DNA from: JAOUEA01 sp963719165
GTDB taxonomy: Bacteria > Actinomycetota > UBA4738 > HRBIN12
Assembly (NCBI GenBank): GCA_963719165.1
Contig: CAVRAV010000001.1
Span: forward strand, 2,170,001 to 2,234,000
DNA: 64,000 nt
Reading direction: 5' to 3'
Shown: positions 60,760 through 64,000 of the stretch, in pieces
How the letters are laid out: each line of letters opens with the position of its first letter
Position numbering within the stretch: the first letter of the stretch is position 1
Made by a program: the position numbers and the translations under genes
The notes under the pieces: model-generated
What the model saw: only the letters and a program-made list of their open reading frames with translations
The model's database searches: none
What the model was told of the DNA's origin: nothing

Positions 60760-61622
60760 CGACGCTCTCGTTGCGCCTGCTCGTACAGGCGCTCGCCGAG
60801 GATGTTGAACGCAACCACCACGATCACGATGCAGACGCCGGCCGCGAGCGCCGAGGTCGGATAGCCCTGGATCAGGCCCGACTGGTTCTCGGCGACCATC
60901 ACGCCCCAGTCGGGGTTGGGCGGTTGGACCCCGAGCCCGAGGAACGAGATCGCGGCGAGGTCCACCATGGCGTAGCCGAAGAGGATCGTGGCCTGGGCGA
61001 CGATCAGCGGCGCCATGTTCGGGATCAGGTGGCGCAGGCAGATGGAGACCGAGGACAGCCCCTGCACGGAGAGCGCGTCCACGTACTGCTGACCGCGTTC
61101 ACGCAGGGCGGCGCCGCGCAGTACGCGTGCGACGTAGGGGGTGTAAGCGACCGCGAGCGCCAGCACGGCGGCGATCAACCCGGCGCCGAACACGGTCGCG
61201 GCGAGGATCGCCAGGAGGATGGCGGGGAACGCGAAGAGAACATCGAGGCCGGAGGAAACGACCGTGTCGTACGCGCCACGACGCCACGCGGAGGAGATCG
61301 CCAGCACCGTGCCCACGGACATGCAGATCGCGACGACGAGGAGGGGACCGAGCATCGAGGTCCGAGCCCCCACAAGGATGCGCGACAGGACGTCGCGGCC
61401 CTGCCCGTCGAAACCCAGGAGATGCCCCGGCGCGGGACCCACGTAGGAAAGGGACAGCCGGCTGAGGTTGGCATCGGAGGCGATGAACGTGCCGAAGATC
61501 GCGATGAACAGCGCGATGGCGATCACGATCGCGGAGGCGATCCCGGCAGCCCCCGTCCCGCGGATCAGGGCGATCGGGCCGCGCCGCCTCGCGGGCTCCG
61601 CCGTCACGGCCACGGCGCTCAT
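60756..61622 (-). CDS. peptide ABC transporter permease (DppC-like)
   Basis: 288 residues. N-terminal helix IASAIVIAIALFIAIFGTFI, periplasmic loop with PGHLLGFDGQGRDVLSRILVGARTSM (the DppC signature), then helices ending with the EAA-type loop ARVLRGAALRERGQQYVDAL and FNILGERLYEQAQRE. Four-base overlap with the DppB gene upstream and with the DppD gene downstream. Second permease of the importer. Confidence 0.92.
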   Translation of the reverse strand: MSAVAVTAEPARRRGPIALIRGTGAAGIASAIVIAIALFIAIFGTFIASDANLSRLSLSYVGPAPGHLLGFDGQGRDVLSRILVGARTSMLGPLLVVAICMSVGTVLAISSAWRRGAYDTVVSSGLDVLFAFPAILLAILAATVFGAGLIAAVLALAVAYTPYVARVLRGAALRERGQQYVDALSVQGLSSVSICLRHLIPNMAPLIVAQATILFGYAMVDLAAISFLGLGVQPPNPDWGVMVAENQSGLIQGYPTSALAAGVCIVIVVVAFNILGERLYEQAQRERR

Positions 61623-62572
61623 TCGGCCTTGCTTCCCAGCGACACGCGGGGGTCGAGCACCGCGTAGAGGATGTCCACGATCACGTTGACCACCACGAAC
61701 GCTGTGACGAGGACCAACGAGATGCCCTGCACCACGGCGAAATCCTTCGAGTTCGCCGCGCTCACGAGGTAGGCGCCGAGACCGTTCAGCCCGAAGGCGC
61801 GCTCAACGACGGCCGCGATCGCGATCAGCGAGGCGATGGTGATGCCCGTGATCGTCGTGATGGGGATGGCGGCGTTGCGGAGCACGTGACGCCGGATGAG
61901 CTTCGCGTAGGGGATCCCGCGGCTGATCGCGGTCTGCACGTGCTCGCGCTGGAGCTCTTCTCGCACGGACGCTCGGGTAACGCGGGCCACGATCCCCAAC
62001 GCGGAGATCGCGAGCGCGAACGCGGGCAGCGTGAGGTGGTACGCGGTTCCCCAGAGCCCCTTGCCGTTGCCCAGCACCGGGAACCACCCCAGTCGGACCG
62101 AGAACAGCAAGATCAACAGGATCGCGGCCACGAAGGACGGAAGCGCGGCGGAGAACGACGTCGCCACCACCGCGGAGGTATCGAGGAGGCCGGGCCTGAG
62201 GCCGGCCACCAGCCCGATGCCCACCCCGATCAGCACGATGAGGATCGACGCGTACAGGACGAGCGCCGCCGTGGTCCAGATCCGGGCGGCGATGAGGCTC
62301 GAGACGTTCTGGCGCAGGGCGATCGAGATGCCGAGGTCCCCGTGCAGGGCTCCTTTCAGCCAGATGACGTACTGCTCGAGGAAGGGCTTATCCAGGTGGT
62401 AGCGCTGCTCCAAGACCTTGACGCTTTCCGGGGGCAGCGTCCTGCCCCCGGAGAGCACCGCGATGGGGTTGCCCGGCGCCAGGTAGAGCGCGCTGAAGAT
62501 GATGAAGCTGGACACCAACAGCGTGGCCAGGAGCATCGCCAGCCTTCGCCCGAGGAAGCGCAGTCGCCCCAT
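61619..62572 (-). CDS. peptide ABC transporter permease (DppB-like)
   Basis: 317 residues. FLGRRLAMLLATLLVSSFIIFSALYLAPGNP at the N-terminus and YHLDKPFLEQYVIWLKGALHGDLGISIALRQNV are diagnostic for DppB/OppB. Six helices follow, with an EAA loop ARVTRASVREELQREHVQTAISRGIP and the C-terminal LYAVLDPRVSLGSKAE. It forms the pore with the DppC-like permease. Seven bases after the binding-protein gene. Confidence 0.93.
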   Translation of the reverse strand: MGRLRFLGRRLAMLLATLLVSSFIIFSALYLAPGNPIAVLSGGRTLPPESVKVLEQRYHLDKPFLEQYVIWLKGALHGDLGISIALRQNVSSLIAARIWTTAALVLYASILIVLIGVGIGLVAGLRPGLLDTSAVVATSFSAALPSFVAAILLILLFSVRLGWFPVLGNGKGLWGTAYHLTLPAFALAISALGIVARVTRASVREELQREHVQTAISRGIPYAKLIRRHVLRNAAIPITTITGITIASLIAIAAVVERAFGLNGLGAYLVSAANSKDFAVVQGISLVLVTAFVVVNVIVDILYAVLDPRVSLGSKAE

Positions 62573-62578
62573 GGAGGG

Positions 62579-64000
62579 CTAGCTCTTCCCACCCAGGTCG
62601 TTCGCCCACGGGGCGAACATGTACGCGAACGACGCCGTCGCGCCGGTGAGGTTGGCGCTCGTGATGATCTCCGAGTTGGGCAGCGCGTTCGGGATCCACG
62701 GCAGGTCCTTCATGATGATCGCCTGGGCATCCGCGACCTTCTGCGCCCGCGCGTTGTCATCGGCCGTCGCACGCGCCTCGTTCATCAGCTTCGTCACCTG
62801 TGGATTCGAATATCCCGAGTAGTTCTGCGACCCGGTCGGAAGCACGAGGGTCCCTAGCAGGGCGGCCGGATCGGCGTAGTCGCCGTAGTTCGTGGTGAAG
62901 AACCCGTCGATCCCTGCCCGTGCCTTCGCATCGATGAAGAAGTTGATGTAGTTGGCCGCGGACACCGACTTCAGCTTCACCTTCAGGCCGATCGCCTCGC
63001 CGGCCGCCTGATAGGCGCCCGCCTCCACGGCGAGGTTGTTGAGCTCGCTCGACATCCCCAGCGTGATCGTCTTGCCGGCGGCGCCGGCCTCCTGGATGAG
63101 CTGCCTGGCCTGATCGATGTTCTGCGTCATGTCGGGGAGCGCGTCCCAAGCGGATTGGAAGACATCGCGCCCGTACCCCCAGGTCCCGGGCGGCGAGAGC
63201 GCCTTGGGCATGAGCGCTGCGCCTTTGTAGACGGTGTCGATGATCCCCTGGCGGTCCAGGGCGAGCGAAAGCGCCTGACGCACGCGGACATCGCCGAGGG
63301 CCCCGTCGAAGCTCGAGACGATGAACGCGTCGGAGTTCCAGCCGGCTCCGTCGGTGACCGACACATTGGGATCTTGGCGGAGCTGGTTGAGGGTGGACAA
63401 CGAGAACGAGTACAGGCCGTTCACGTCCCCGGTCTGCAGGGCCGAGGTGAGGGCCGCCTCGTCGGGTGTGCCCTTGAACAGGATCGACCCGACCAGCGGC
63501 TTCACGTCCGGGTTCCAATAGGCGTCGTTGGCGACCACCTGCACGCCCTCGCCGGTCTTCCAGGTCCCGAGCTTGTAGGAGCCCGAGCACATGATGCGGC
63601 CCGCGGCCGAGCCGAAGTCCGTTCCGGCGGCCTCGGTGAACGCCTTCTCGACGATCCAACCCGGCGTCGAAGCGAGCTCGCCCGCCAGCCAGTAGTCGGG
63701 CTGCTTTAGCTCGATCGTGACCTCGTTCGGGCCCGTGACCTCGATCGATCGCACGAAGTTGAACGTGGCCCCGTAGAACCCGCCGAGCTTGGGGTCGGTA
63801 TTGCGCTCCAGGCTGTACACGACATCCTCCGGGGTCATGGGCTTCCCGTCCCAGAAGGTGATGCCAGGCTTCAGCGTGAAGACCATCGTGGTGTCGTTCG
63901 GATAGGTGAGATCCGCGAGCCCGGGCGTGATCGAGCCGTCGGGCTCCTGGTGCAACAAGGTTTCACACAGGACCGACAGGACGGTGTTCTCGGGATAGTC
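62579..64000 (-). CDS. peptide ABC transporter substrate-binding protein, N-terminus beyond window
   Basis: The frame is open to the right edge (474 codons visible), so the signal peptide and first about 60 residues are missing. Family 5 binding protein: CETLLHQEPDGSITPGLAD, FTLKPGITFWDGKPMTPEDVVYSLER, a lower lobe with FKGTPDEAALTSALQTGDVNG, and the final SANLTGATASFAYMFAPWANDLG. It captures oligopeptides, or possibly glutathione or Ni-chelates, for the DppBCDF-like pump encoded next. Transcription is leftward. Confidence 0.93.
   Translation of the reverse strand, partial: DYPENTVLSVLCETLLHQEPDGSITPGLADLTYPNDTTMVFTLKPGITFWDGKPMTPEDVVYSLERNTDPKLGGFYGATFNFVRSIEVTGPNEVTIELKQPDYWLAGELASTPGWIVEKAFTEAAGTDFGSAAGRIMCSGSYKLGTWKTGEGVQVVANDAYWNPDVKPLVGSILFKGTPDEAALTSALQTGDVNGLYSFSLSTLNQLRQDPNVSVTDGAGWNSDAFIVSSFDGALGDVRVRQALSLALDRQGIIDTVYKGAALMPKALSPPGTWGYGRDVFQSAWDALPDMTQNIDQARQLIQEAGAAGKTITLGMSSELNNLAVEAGAYQAAGEAIGLKVKLKSVSAANYINFFIDAKARAGIDGFFTTNYGDYADPAALLGTLVLPTGSQNYSGYSNPQVTKLMNEARATADDNARAQKVADAQAIIMKDLPWIPNALPNSEIITSANLTGATASFAYMFAPWANDLGGKS

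Overview
This 64-kb window is very GC-rich and dense, with many GTG starts, short ATGA/GTGA overlaps and no gap longer than 300 bases without a gene. Two tRNA-Ser genes lack an encoded CCA end. The coproporphyrin-dependent heme route, PPK2, a SARP-type regulator, Ser/Thr kinases and class III cyclases point to an uncultured high-GC Gram-positive, most likely Actinomycetota; a high-GC Chloroflexota lineage cannot be excluded. I saw no IS element, prophage, CRISPR array or origin. Two genes carry single-base frameshifts, so the assembly may contain indel errors.

Layout. 1-4.9 kb: a truncated multi-PAS sensor with two tiny genes, tRNA-Ser(TGA), small enzymes and a class III cyclase-like protein. 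4.9-11.1 kb: a secreted S33-type hydrolase, then the overlapping set hemE-cpfC-cgoX-chdC. 11-20 kb: PPK2, hemolysin III, HAD, UvrD-like helicase, SDR, two CDGSH proteins, MsrA, a CrtI-like oxidoreductase behind paired palindromes, and a PAS protein. 20.3-26.3 kb: hemL and the hemA-hemC-hemD-hemB run. With the first set this gives every enzyme from glutamyl-tRNA to heme b. 26-28.8 kb: P1 peptidase, FAD oxidoreductase, tRNA-Ser(GCT).

29-47.8 kb is the most unusual part. It holds two large STAND-type receptors with the same core (nSTAND1 ATPase, membrane helix, 14 WD40-like repeats). One begins with a Ser/Thr kinase and the other with a class III cyclase. Nearby are a SARP-USP fusion regulator and 11-bp-period direct repeats (CTGAAAC heptamers) of the SARP operator type, in front of the kinase receptor, a divergent PD40 exported protein and a serine hydrolase. 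Between the receptors lie a sulfatase and an AhpD-family gene with an in-frame TGA exactly at the second catalytic Cys (CxxU), followed by a SECIS-like stem-loop. It is a candidate selenoprotein.

47.8-64 kb: methylglyoxal synthase, FAD monooxygenase, epoxide hydrolase, a six-gene sulfur-relay-like operon (DsrE-like, TusA, SQR-like, TusA, DsrE-like, SRPBCC), an HMA-less P1B-type ATPase, an ABC-2 exporter, and a peptide ABC importer operon whose binding-protein gene runs off the right edge.
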